A stretch of 64,000 nucleotides of DNA. Origin: Haliotis asinina (lineage: Eukaryota; Mollusca; Gastropoda; Lepetellida; Haliotidae). The stretch spans positions 15,058,501 to 15,122,500 of the forward strand of contig NC_090283.1 in the NCBI RefSeq assembly GCF_037392515.1. Reading direction: 5' to 3'. Both the position numbers and the translations under genes were made by a program. The notes under the pieces are model-generated. The model was not told the origin of the DNA and searched no databases. It was given only the letters and a program-made list of their open reading frames with translations. Below, one piece after another: positions 11,003-20,200 of this stretch (position 1 is its first letter; every line of letters starts with the position of its first letter).

Positions 11003-12482
11003 AAAGAAACTATACATACATAAATATGGTGAAAATACAAAATGAAAGTATTTCTATGGCATAGGTAACTTTTGAAAGTTGTCTAGCTGTTTTACCACAT
11101 CATCGCCCAAACACCAAATGATGCCGAAGCGCAACGTCCTCACGTCATGATTTACGATTAGCCAAAACACAGCCATAGCAAACTGCACGTGCGTCATGCA
11201 TCTTCATGAACAATCATGAAGATGTCGCTGCCAATCAGCGAAGAACAACGACTGCTTTCACACACTTCAGAAATCCTCAGTGCAATCATCAACATGCCAC
11301 GTCTAACAGAACAACAACGGAACAACGCAATTGGACGTCTAAAAGCAAGGCATACTCAGCAGCAAGTGGCAAGGGCTATGGGTGTGACAAGGTTAACCAT
11401 CACTAACCTGTGGAGACGGTACAACAACAGCGGCAATGTCCGTGACAGACCAAGGTCAGGACGACCTAGAGTAACGAAACCTGCTCAGGATTGGTACATC
11501 CGGCTACGACACCTACAGGATCGCTTCACTACAGCAACGTCAACAGCCTTACAGTTTCCGGGTATGCACAGAATCTCTGATCAGACTGTCCGTAATCGTC
11601 GGCGGGCAGCCGGTATTTTCACCAAGAGGCCTATTCGACGTAACGTCCTTACGCCACGTCACATCCAGCAACGTCTTCAGTGGTGTCGTCAAAGAGTCAG
11701 GTGGCCTCTGGCAAGATGGAGACGTGTCTTATTCACCGACGAGTAGAGGTTCCTGCTGAGACAAGCTGATGGACGTGCCCGAGTTTATCGACGTCGAAAC
11801 GAACGTTACGCCAGAAACTGCATTCAACATGTTGATCCTTTCGGTGGAGAAAGTGTCATGGTGTGGGGAAGAGTTCAACATGGTGGTAGGACAGCACTCG
11901 TTCACGTGGCAGGAGCTTTAACTGGCGTCCATTACCGGAACGAGATCTTCCAGCCACACGTTGTCCCATTCATCCACGTCAATGGTGGTGAGTTCCAGCC
12001 TGACAACGCTCGGCCACATGTCGCACGTGTGTGTACGTACGTTTTGCAGCAAAACAATGTGCCTATTCTACCCTGGCCTGCACGTTAACCGGATTTATCC
12101 CCAGTCGAGCACCTCTGGGATGAGCTTGACCGCCGTGTACGTCAGCAACAGCCACCACCTCAGACGCTCCAGGCACTCTCCTTGGCGCTTCACCAAGAGT
12201 GGCAGAACATTCCCCAGGTTGTGATTCGGACCCTCATTGCATCTATGGGCAGGTGATGTCATGCTGTCATCACTGAACATGGTGGTCATACCCGCTATTG
12301 ACTTTTCACTGACCCCAGGCATCAATGTGACTGCAAACGTGTTTCTTTGACGTCAACGTTGGTTTTGTTTGCTGTGTATTATGCTTACATGACCTTGCTG
12401 TCACATTTTCTTCAGTTTGTTGACCTACCATTTGCTCACTTTCATTAAATCCATCTGAACTTCCAATGTATAGTTTCTTTTT
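11003..12482 (+). mobile_element. Tc1/mariner-like DNA transposon, DD34E
   Basis: A transposon of about 1.48 kb. The left end near 11003 reads AAAGAAACTATACAT, and its reverse complement ends the element near 12466-12480, giving short terminal inverted repeats. A clear TA duplication was not found at both ends, so the exact termini are uncertain. It lies between two pieces of the Ty3-like fossil (10875-10990 and 12487-12809), so it inserted into that element or next to it. The transposase is described separately. Confidence 0.75.
11216..12256 (+). pseudogene. Tc1-family transposase, two in-frame stops
   Basis: A single reading frame covers the whole protein. The family start is probably the ATG at 11294 (MPRLTEQQRNNAIGRLKA), giving about 320 codons, the normal size for Tc1. 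In order it shows a helix-turn-helix region (QQVARAMGVTRLTITNLWRR), a GRPR AT-hook-like motif (DRPRSGRPRVT), a second DNA-binding segment, and the catalytic triad. The triad is Asp at 11738 (VLFTDE), Asp at 12002 (FQPDNARPH) and Glu at 12107 (LSPVEHLWDEL), with exactly 34 residues between the last two, so DD34E. Two TAG/TAA stops interrupt it, at 11744 (normally the Ser of TDESRF) and 12086 (normally the Ser of RSPDLSP). Each is one base from a Ser codon. There are no frameshifts, so this copy died recently compared with the surrounding fossils. The tail ends with IASMGR and TGA at 12254. Confidence 0.9.
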
Positions 12483-12486
12483 TGGA

Positions 12487-12809
12487 AGAATGTACAATAC
12501 AAGTGAGACAGAGTCTAAGGTAATGTGTCACGAAATATAATATAGCAAACTCACCAAAGTCTTAGTGCGAGAGAGAAACAGTCGTGCAGAATGTAACACA
12601 GTGAGCGGAGCGACGGTGGCTATGGAGATGAAGCGTTGGCAGAGGCAGAATGGTAAACTCCGGACAACCTGAATCCTATGAATGCAGATCATCTATTATA
12701 CGAAATGTGACGCATCATAATTATTATTCAAAACACTAAACATTGTGACCCAGTAATAATTATTACTTTATTAACAATAAAATATACAGAAAATACACAA
12801 TCGTAACAA
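12487..12809 (-). mobile_element. LTR 5' part of a Ty3-like element (fossil)
   Basis: The minus strand begins TGTTACGA at 12809 and matches the first half of the LTRs at 10070-10715 and 25326-25982. It stops at the right end of the Tc1-like transposon. It lies directly after the integrase-like fossil 13260-13930 in element orientation, the position expected for a 3' LTR. Confidence 0.65.
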
Positions 12810-13259
12810 GATTTATTTCCCATACATGTAGTATAACATAAAATGACACAGAAACATTTTCAAAGCAAACAGGAGCTTCTCGAAGTGAAATGTTTTTGTC
12901 CTTGGCAACGGCATCAACACCGTGAAGGGCAGTGGCATAAACATCAAGGTGACTGCTGGAATACTCTCCATGAAGGACACCCCATTAACGACAACGGTAT
13001 GCAGTCACTTTCACTACATTGCAGCACAGCTCCAATAAGGTTTCTGTGATCTGATCTGTCTCTGTCAAGGTGGATAATTTGAACAGTGTCACCAATATTT
13101 ATTCATGTCATCACATGCCTGCTACCTTTATGATTCATTTGCTTGCTTTCTCTTAAGATGGACATCTTCCTGTCGAGTCTCAATGATAGAATCAGATGGC
13201 AACTCGCTTGGTATGGCAAAGTCGGTTTCTGGGTCTGTAGAAGTGTCAGTCTCTTTACT

Positions 13260-13930
13260 TACTAGTATGTGGGATTACATACTGCAGCAAGAAGATCATA
13301 TTCACTTTGAAGCTTCTGGATGATCTGATGAGGAAGGCTTGATACAGTTAGTCCTGTCTTTGCATCTTCCCCAATGAGTACTGCAAAGGGAGAGCACTTA
13401 ATGTCACTATGGAAACTTGAGTTTTTCTGAAACTGCACAAACATAAGTGTGACCGTTCAATTAGGTGTATTGTCACCTAACCATGGTACCAACATGTCCT
13501 TGATATCACAAATGGCTCTCTCAACAGAACCGTGACTTTGTAGACGCCTAGGCTTGCCGTGAACTATTACAAGATCTGGTAACATTTTCTACAGGTCGGC
13601 AATTACCTGGGCAGTAAACTCTGTCACTCTGGAGAAACAAAAGGAAAATATGAAATGAATGGTAAGCAACCTCCGCAGCAGATTTAGACGTTTAGTGATC
13701 TTGATAAACCATGGTGAACTTCAAATGGCCTCAACTCATCGACTGCATGTCTATAAGATCAACTTGTCATCTGGAATTGGAGTTATTGCTGACAATAGGC
13801 TTAACAACAGTCCCTTTCATAGTTGGCCTCTTTCTCTTGCGTTGGCATTCCGCACACAAATTCTTGAAAAGGGTCAGAGCATCTTGGGTCACATTAGTTA
13901 ACTTAGACATAACCAAGTTTGGTCATTAAA
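13260..13930 (-). mobile_element. Integrase catalytic core, KRBA2/ZBED9-like (fossil)
   Basis: The minus strand holds remnants of a retroviral-type integrase of the branch also found in vertebrate KRBA2 and ZBED9. The pieces seen are a Cys-x-x-Cys zinc knot region with CQRKRKRPT, a VDLIDMQS strand with the first catalytic Asp, an IVHGKPR block, and the region around GSVERA with the catalytic Glu. Next come FVQFQKNSSFHSDIKCSPF and LTVSSLP. It precedes the LTR at 12487-12809 in the right order for an LTR element. It is badly broken with several breaks. A Ginger-type DNA transposon is the alternative source of such an integrase. Confidence 0.7.
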
Positions 13931-13944
13931 ACGCAGTTGGTATT

Positions 13945-14275
13945 TGTTGTCCTGGAACTTAGAAAACTTCTATTGAAGAATTTTTACCTACGATACAGAG
14001 GATGTAGGGATAAAAGTCTGATATTCTTACCCATTTCGATTTTGAGTAAAAAAAGAGTTTTTATGAACTTCGATGCTTAAAACTGAACCTTTGACATTTC
14101 TCGTAAGCAATCACATTCATGAGAAACGTTGTGCACGCACATTACCCACGCCCTATAAAACCACAAGGACCACGTTGAGAAAATGACACGCTTTAAACAA
14201 GACGACAAGAATCAGGATCTCGTTTCTTCAGATGTGATGATTGTAAGGCACTGTAATGTGCACCCATACGCCTTT
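13945..14275. other. No gene seen
   Basis: Spacer between the integrase fossil and the capsid-like fossil; nothing recognised. Confidence 0.4.
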
Positions 14276-14279
14276 GGTC

Positions 14280-14620
14280 AACTCAGACAACATTTTCGGG
14301 CCACCGGAAGCGATGTTCGTTCAGATTGATATTCCACAATGTGTTGCTTTTGTTCATGATGATCTTCCGATAATCCTGGATCATACAAGGTGACTGACGT
14401 GTCCGAATATTGGTTGCAACTCTGACGGGACAATTCTGGGTTTGTGACCTTGCTGAACTCCAACAAAATATTGTTGATAGTGTAACTGCCAGGATTGTCA
14501 TTCTCTGTCAAAATCACATGGCTATAATCGTTAAACGTGAGTTCATATTCCAGCTGCATGTGGCCCCCCTGCAACTCAAAGTTGAGCGGAATGCAAAATC
14601 GGTTCGCTAATGCTGCCATT
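14280..14620 (-). mobile_element. Polinton/Maverick-family capsid fragment (fossil)
   Basis: The minus strand encodes FELQGGHMQLEYELTFNDYS, then ENDNPGSYTINNILLEFSKV and TNPELSRQ. These resemble the double jelly-roll major capsid proteins of Polintons and adintoviruses, which carry similar 'VTNPELAR', 'LYD' and 'WNINLN' blocks. It is a short, broken piece with about one break visible. Family placement is from memory of these motifs; another nucleocytoplasmic-type viral capsid cannot be excluded. Confidence 0.5.
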
Positions 14621-15168
14621 GTTTATCCGCCATGGTGGCGAGATTATCTTGGCCGTAAGCATACCCAACGCGCAATCGTGTCAACGGACAATGGGTTGGG
14701 CAAATGCCCTGATATTTCATGTTTTCCTGTTTGCTCACAGTTCTCCAGAGGTCCGTGTAAATGAAAAATGCATGAAAAAATAATTTTGATGGTTTCGTTT
14801 TTGATGATTTCTCTCTTGGTATCATTGGAATCCTGATCTGAGAGGACAGGTGAGCCGTCTTGGGGACGATGACGTCGTTTTCGCCCAGGTTTGGAAAATG
14901 CACCAACAATGTTCTCATTGACCGTGCTGGGATTGTTGGTGATGGCCACCGAATGAGGCACAGCTTTGACTCGCAGGTTTTCTTTCAATATCCGGAAAGT
15001 ATTTAATTTTGTCTGTAGGTCGGCGACATCATGCATACATTGAACGTAGGTTTTCATATCTTCAGTAGAACATCCATGGCTGGAGGATGTGGTTACCATG
15101 ATATTGAGATGGAAGATGTGGGTAAGAATGGAGCCCAGTTGTGCCCAGTGATGACGAGAACATCTCAC
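14607..15168 (-). mobile_element. Unrecognised minus-strand frames next to the capsid fossil
   Basis: Open frames directly upstream of the capsid-like piece, on the same strand, contain a basic stretch (KPGRKRRHRPQDG) and an acidic Ser-rich stretch, with no domain I recognise. Their position suggests they belong to the same old Polinton-like element. Treated as fossil; state not judged further. Confidence 0.3.
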
Positions 15169-15468
15169 AAGGAAATATGGGCGATGATATGCTAAGGACG
15201 AAATCTCGCAAGGAAATAAGGGTCATGATGTGCTAAGGACGACTGCCGATGACTATTACATTGCCCTAAGGCAACCAGAAGACAATAGAGCTCTTCTTTA
15301 TGAAAATGCGAACTCAGTCGTAAAGGGATAATGCGAGTGAAAGAGGCTCCAGACGTCAATCGCGTGTACTCCCGCACAAGAAAATATCTTGCTTTGTCCA
15401 CGCTCAGATCTCACAGTCAGTCGCGATGATCAGAAAGATGTGCCGGTATGCTTGTGCCTCGTGGACAA

Positions 15469-16010
15469 CATGGCAAAACTGGACGCGATCGACGAACACA
15501 TTGCACGTGAAAAAACGAAACTCGACGAAGCGGAGAATGAGTTGAGTCAACGTCACATCGCCAAAAGACAGATAAACTTGGAAGACGAGAGACGGTGAGC
15601 ATGGTTGGTGGGACTTGACTCGCGTCGATCTCATGGTTGATCCTTAATTTTTGGCTGGCTTACAAAATGATGATTGTGTTCTTGTAGCCTGCCATGGATC
15701 CTCAGTTGCATGTCATTTGGAACCAAGTTCAGTCCCACACCAAATACATACTCGACCTTTAACTGGACGTTTTCCAGCATGTCTTAACAGCGTTGGATCG
15801 CACCTGGCGGATCAACCTGAGATGTGATGGCATCCTCGACGTTGGCCATGAACTGTTTCTACGTATGGCAAGTGGCCCTTTTACCAATGATATCGCAACA
15901 CGTTTCCGCCTGATCACTCAGCATAGCTCACACATACGTTCGAAGCGAATGGTTGAACTGGACGGTGCCTGGGTTGAACGCTTTTGACGTGTCCAGCAGA
16001 AACATTTTCC
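15469..16010 (+). other. Two short unrecognised plus-strand frames
   Basis: A short, highly charged, coiled-coil-like peptide begins at 15469 (MAKLDAIDEHIAREK). About 90 bases after it, in the same frame, is a second piece containing HELFLRMASGPFTNDIATRF and ending WVERF. I recognise neither. Small coiled-coil and structural proteins on both strands next to a capsid gene are common in Polintons, so these may be parts of the same fossil. Splice-bounded exons of a host gene are less likely, because no clear sites frame them. Confidence 0.3.
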
Positions 16011-16211
16011 AGTCGTTTTAGCGGAGAGGGCTACTCAACTTTTCGGACGATGAAAGCAGCAACTACTCCACAACTTAAGTTCATACGATCATCTAGCCAT
16101 GTGTTACTCGACAGAGCAAGGTATTGACGAAGAAAATATTTTCAGTAAATCCTCACTGACTTCGTATATAATGACACATACCCAATGGAATGTAGATTCC
16201 TTTACTTAGGA

Positions 16212-16391
16212 GAAAAACATCATGTGTTGGCCAATTTCTGGGTGTTATTGAGTATTTGAAGCACGGGAATATTTCATTTGAAACCTCCGGCGTCAGGAAC
16301 CGGCTTCAGCAGCCGGAGGTTTCAAACGAAATATTCCTGTGCTTCAAATACTCAATAACACCCGGAAATTGGCCAACACATGATGTTTTTC
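16212..16391. repeat. Large near-perfect hairpin, 80-bp arms
   Basis: The arm 16212-16291, beginning GAAAAACATCATGTGTTGGC and ending ACCTCCGGC, is matched in reverse complement by 16312-16391. There are only three differences over about 80 bases, and the loop is about 20 bases. In a plus-strand transcript two of the three differences would be G-U wobble pairs and one an A-C mismatch. No protein-coding role is seen. It could be a young inverted duplication, a MITE or a long-hairpin RNA source. Confidence 0.95.
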
Positions 16392-16823
16392 AACATTGTA
16401 AACAAAACAGTAAACCAAAGGATTTTACTCGTTCACATCGAGTAAGGGTACAGCAGTTAAGTGTCATCAGCTGGCCGTTTCAGCTGGTTCCCATGGTAGC
16501 ATCTGGAGTTGCTCATTTGTGACGTCATTCTAACTTTACGTCACAATATGATTTGAATGACGTCACTACTGTTGATGACACAACAAAACAACTGTTTACG
16601 ACGTTTCTACGTGTCAATACGCAGTGAATAGTCTTGCAGTTTCCAGGAATCTAATACCATTTGATCATGTTTTTCAAACAATCACATTACAGAACACAGT
16701 GACGTTTGGTTTACAATGTAGATGAAAACCTGCAAAAATTGTACCCCATTTCATAAAGGCAAAACTCCGATTGGCATCGTTGACACATATCACCGTATAC
16801 GAAATATACGTAGGTCTGGCTAG

Positions 16824-16931
16824 CTATTCTCGAAACGTTCGTAGCTCTACAAACTTTTAAAACCCATTCTTAACACACTGGGTACGATCAAAGTTAAGAA
16901 TTCTTAGGCCTACGTACGCTTCGAGAATAAG
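16824..16931. repeat. Short inverted repeat (MITE-like)
   Basis: TATTCTCGAAACGTTCGTAG near 16825 is mirrored by the reverse complement of CTACGTACGCTTCGAGAATA near 16911. The arms are about 22 bases with a loop of about 65 bases. Related wording (GAATTCTTAG followed by GCTTTGAGGATC) occurs near 31170-31200, so this may be a dispersed small element. Confidence 0.45.
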
Positions 16932-16935
16932 ATCG

Positions 16936-17010
16936 CTGGACTCATCAATCCAGTGATCAACAGTATCGATCTACTTAGTTCGGATACAATGGCATGTGTC
17001 AGCCATCCGA
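16936..17010 (+). mobile_element. Abalone SINE family A, remnant
   Basis: CAATCCAGTGATCAACAGTA, TCGATCTACTTAGTTCGGAT and ACAATGGCATGTGTCAGCC match the middle of family A. The remnant ends just before the first lectin exon, so it is intronic. Confidence 0.6.
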
Positions 17011-17055
17011 CTGTAGGACAACATATATGTAATAGGAGGTATTTCGTTATTTCAG

Positions 17056-17233
17056 AATTTATTTTACATGCCAGTTGCGGGAGAATCTTCACACTGTACA
17101 ACAACTCGCATTCCTGGCATGATACGCGTGCAGTTTGCAGGAGTCACGGACAACAAATGCTCCAACTGAAGACAGACAGGCAGCGCGAGATGTTCAAGTT
17201 GTCTATGACAATATGGGAAGCGGACGAAGACTT
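17056..17233 (+). CDS. Exon: C-type lectin-like domain, N-terminal half
   Basis: The acceptor is TTATTTCAG ending at 17055 and the donor is GTAAGT at 17234. The exon encodes ASCGRIFTLYNNSHSWHDTR, then AVCRSHGQQMLQLKTDRQRE and the helix up to ADED. This is the conserved W..A..C...G..L pattern of lectin-like domains. It enters in phase 1 and leaves after two bases of a codon that is completed by the next exon. Confidence 0.8.
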
Positions 17234-20200
17234 GTAAGTTTATTGTTCACTCGGTCTCAGTCAGTGATTAAGTTTAATGTTACGCCGCCTTTGCAATATT
17301 TCAGCAATATCAGAGCGGGCCAACAAGAAACTGTCTTCAGACACTGTACTCATGTAGTAATTTGAACCCGTCTCGAACCTTATCGAACGCTTTACCCACT
17401 ACGTTAAATAAGAATAATCACTGTATTCATTTGAAGAGTAATATGGAAGAAACATTGAGCGTAACTTTTTGGCTTCTGAAGCTACAGATTTCGCAGATAT
17501 ATGGCGTGTTACTGTTATAATAGAAAAAGCAATTAGTGCGATAGCATTACACACGTGTTTGAAATACACTTGACGTGTCCAGCAGAGTTTGCAGTGTCCA
17601 TTACAGCAAATGGGATACAATGACATGCTTCAACCAAGTCAGCAGGTATGAACATCCGATCTCGCTAGCTGCCCCTTTAAACAATCATGGATTAATGATG
17701 ACCAGTTCTAACACTGATCTTCATAGGTCCGTGGTGCTTACCTATCTTGCAGGAATTCTGACGTCTGGGTTGGTCTTTATGACCTGGAGCCAGACAACGG
17801 GGAAGACTTTGTGCACACATGGACAGACGGTACTGCACTCGAAACATCTTTAAACTGGGCAGTGGATGAACCTAACGGGAAAGGGGTTGAGAATTGTATC
17901 CGGTACACACTCAGTCGGAATTTCAGGACCATGGTTTGTGGCAGGCTATATGCAACAATATGCGAAACGGAAACAGGTGAGTGCTTGAATGATAATTAAC
18001 GTTGCCCATTCTGCCATACGTTTGTGTGATTGTTTGTTGGCTGGCTGTAAATAATCGAGCACAACTGCGCAACTGGGATTCGACATACCTTGTTTGTTGT
18101 TTAACATCCTACTCAGCAATATTCCAGCTATATGACGGTGGTCTGTAATCCGGTGACTGACATCATGACCAGAAATCAATCAATCAGAAATATGATGACG
18201 TGCATCAACCGAGACTAAATTATCCCCAAGCATAAACGACTGAAGAACCAATTTATTTGGAGCATTCACACACTAGGAAATATTAATCTGCAATGACGAC
18301 GTTCTTTCTGGTGCACACCAAACGGAACGTAACCTTACTTGTAGAGCGGGATACCGATCTTCAACTGGCGTGTGATGGGTGGACATTCACTTGGTCTGTC
18401 TGTGGTGACCCCTTACTGCATATAACTCTGACGAAGTTTAATAATCATGACACGGTAGCATCCCAGGGCGTCGGCAACATCATTGTAGGTCGACCCCCAT
18501 CTGCACCATGATAATGGATGTTTCTCTCTCTTCAGCTTTTAATCTCTTCAGCTGTACTTGAGAATATCATATCATGCATTCGAGTCTCTCTTTATACCTT
18601 AAAGAAATGATTGTAAATTCTGCTTGAACATTACTACGTTTTTTGCGTAAATAGTGCTTCATGGAAACGGAAAAAGGAAAAAAAGGAAACTGCATATGCT
18701 CCTAAAGACCTTTTCACACTATCAAAGACATGTTGTACTTGTTTTCACTAATGCAATGTTTTCTAATTACTAATGTATTCTCCAGGGAATACTTAAAAAC
18801 TGAATTCATATGAATGATTCTTTTACAATTTTACACGCTCTACACCACTTCTTTCGTGTTTTAGTAATTACAAAATGTTCACTGTAAATGGTTCAACTTT
18901 GTCAAAGCAGAAGTATATTTCAGCCTTTAGACATCTAAATCATTGTTATTGCTTTATTTCGGCATGAATGAAAATGAGACAATTAAGTTCTTCTGAAAAA
19001 AAATCAATGTATCATAGAATTTTCTTTCGCGATTTACATAAAGCTGTGCTGTTCAGCTTTCTAGTGGACTAATACCATCTAACATATCTTTGTTGGTTTT
19101 AAAGTAGTTCATAAAGGAAGGACGGTAACGTTTCTTTTCGACTTGAGTGTATCTAACACGGCGTGACGACCGAACACTTTACACGCTGAAGTGAATGAAG
19201 CTAGTATATACTGATTGGTCAATAGTTTTTGAAACAATTTTGATTTTCTTGTCTTTTCCACTTTTTGAATGACGCAACCACATTCTATCGCTTACTCCCC
19301 AATGAAAGTGACTAACAGTGTTTCATAGTGATAATTATCATCAACTCCAGGATGCTGGTTTACTGAGCAAAAGGAAAACGCGGTGTCCGGTTTGGAAGTA
19401 CACTCAAGAACAAGACAAGATGTGGACATGTGCAAGAGGACTTGCCTGGAAATGGCCAGTGAAGATCAACTTTGTGTTGCCGTTGAACACAATGGCACTG
19501 TCTGTCGAACATACAGAGGAGGTCATGATTATACCCACGTTTCGACACCTCATCAGTTGCAGCCGAATCCTCAGTCAACTGTCTATATAAAACGATGTTA
19601 TGAAGGTATGTGTGAGATGACTAATGGTGACCATTTAGAAGCACACATTCATTTTTAACGAAGTTTCGAGTTTTCTGTTATCGTGTTGATCCTATTTTCG
19701 TATTTCCGTTATTTTTCTCTTAATTTGTGTGTGTTATTCCCGCCACTTCTGTTAATTCAAGCTTGTTTCTTTTTTTAAATAAATCGAGATCAATATGTTT
19801 TTCCAATGACTTCAGTTATATTCTCTGTTTCACAAATTTCTTTCAAAGACTCGAAATTTCGAATATTTTGTTGTATTTAATCGTAAACGTGATGTTTCAA
19901 TAAAACAGCAAAATTACGAAAACATTATAAAAGTAAGAGAATATTGCGAACACTAAGGTTTAATACATGATATAACGAGAAATTTACGTTTAAACAGTAG
20001 TTGAAATACAAGCTAGCAAAGTAGCACATTTAGACTTGCGTTGGGCACTTCTTGAAAATAAACTAAGTCTTTTTCTCCTTTTCCTACGGGCCAATTTTAA
20101 AAGAAATCAATCACTGTTGTATCAAGTAGTCATGAGCTTATAGAACGTAAATCCAATTTAATGTTTCGTGAAAATTATAAGCATGTCGAATGTAAATCCA

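Noticed and set aside
14607-15168. Host gene of 174 codons on minus
   Set aside because: No domain or splice support; position next to the capsid-like fossil makes a virus-like element remnant more likely.
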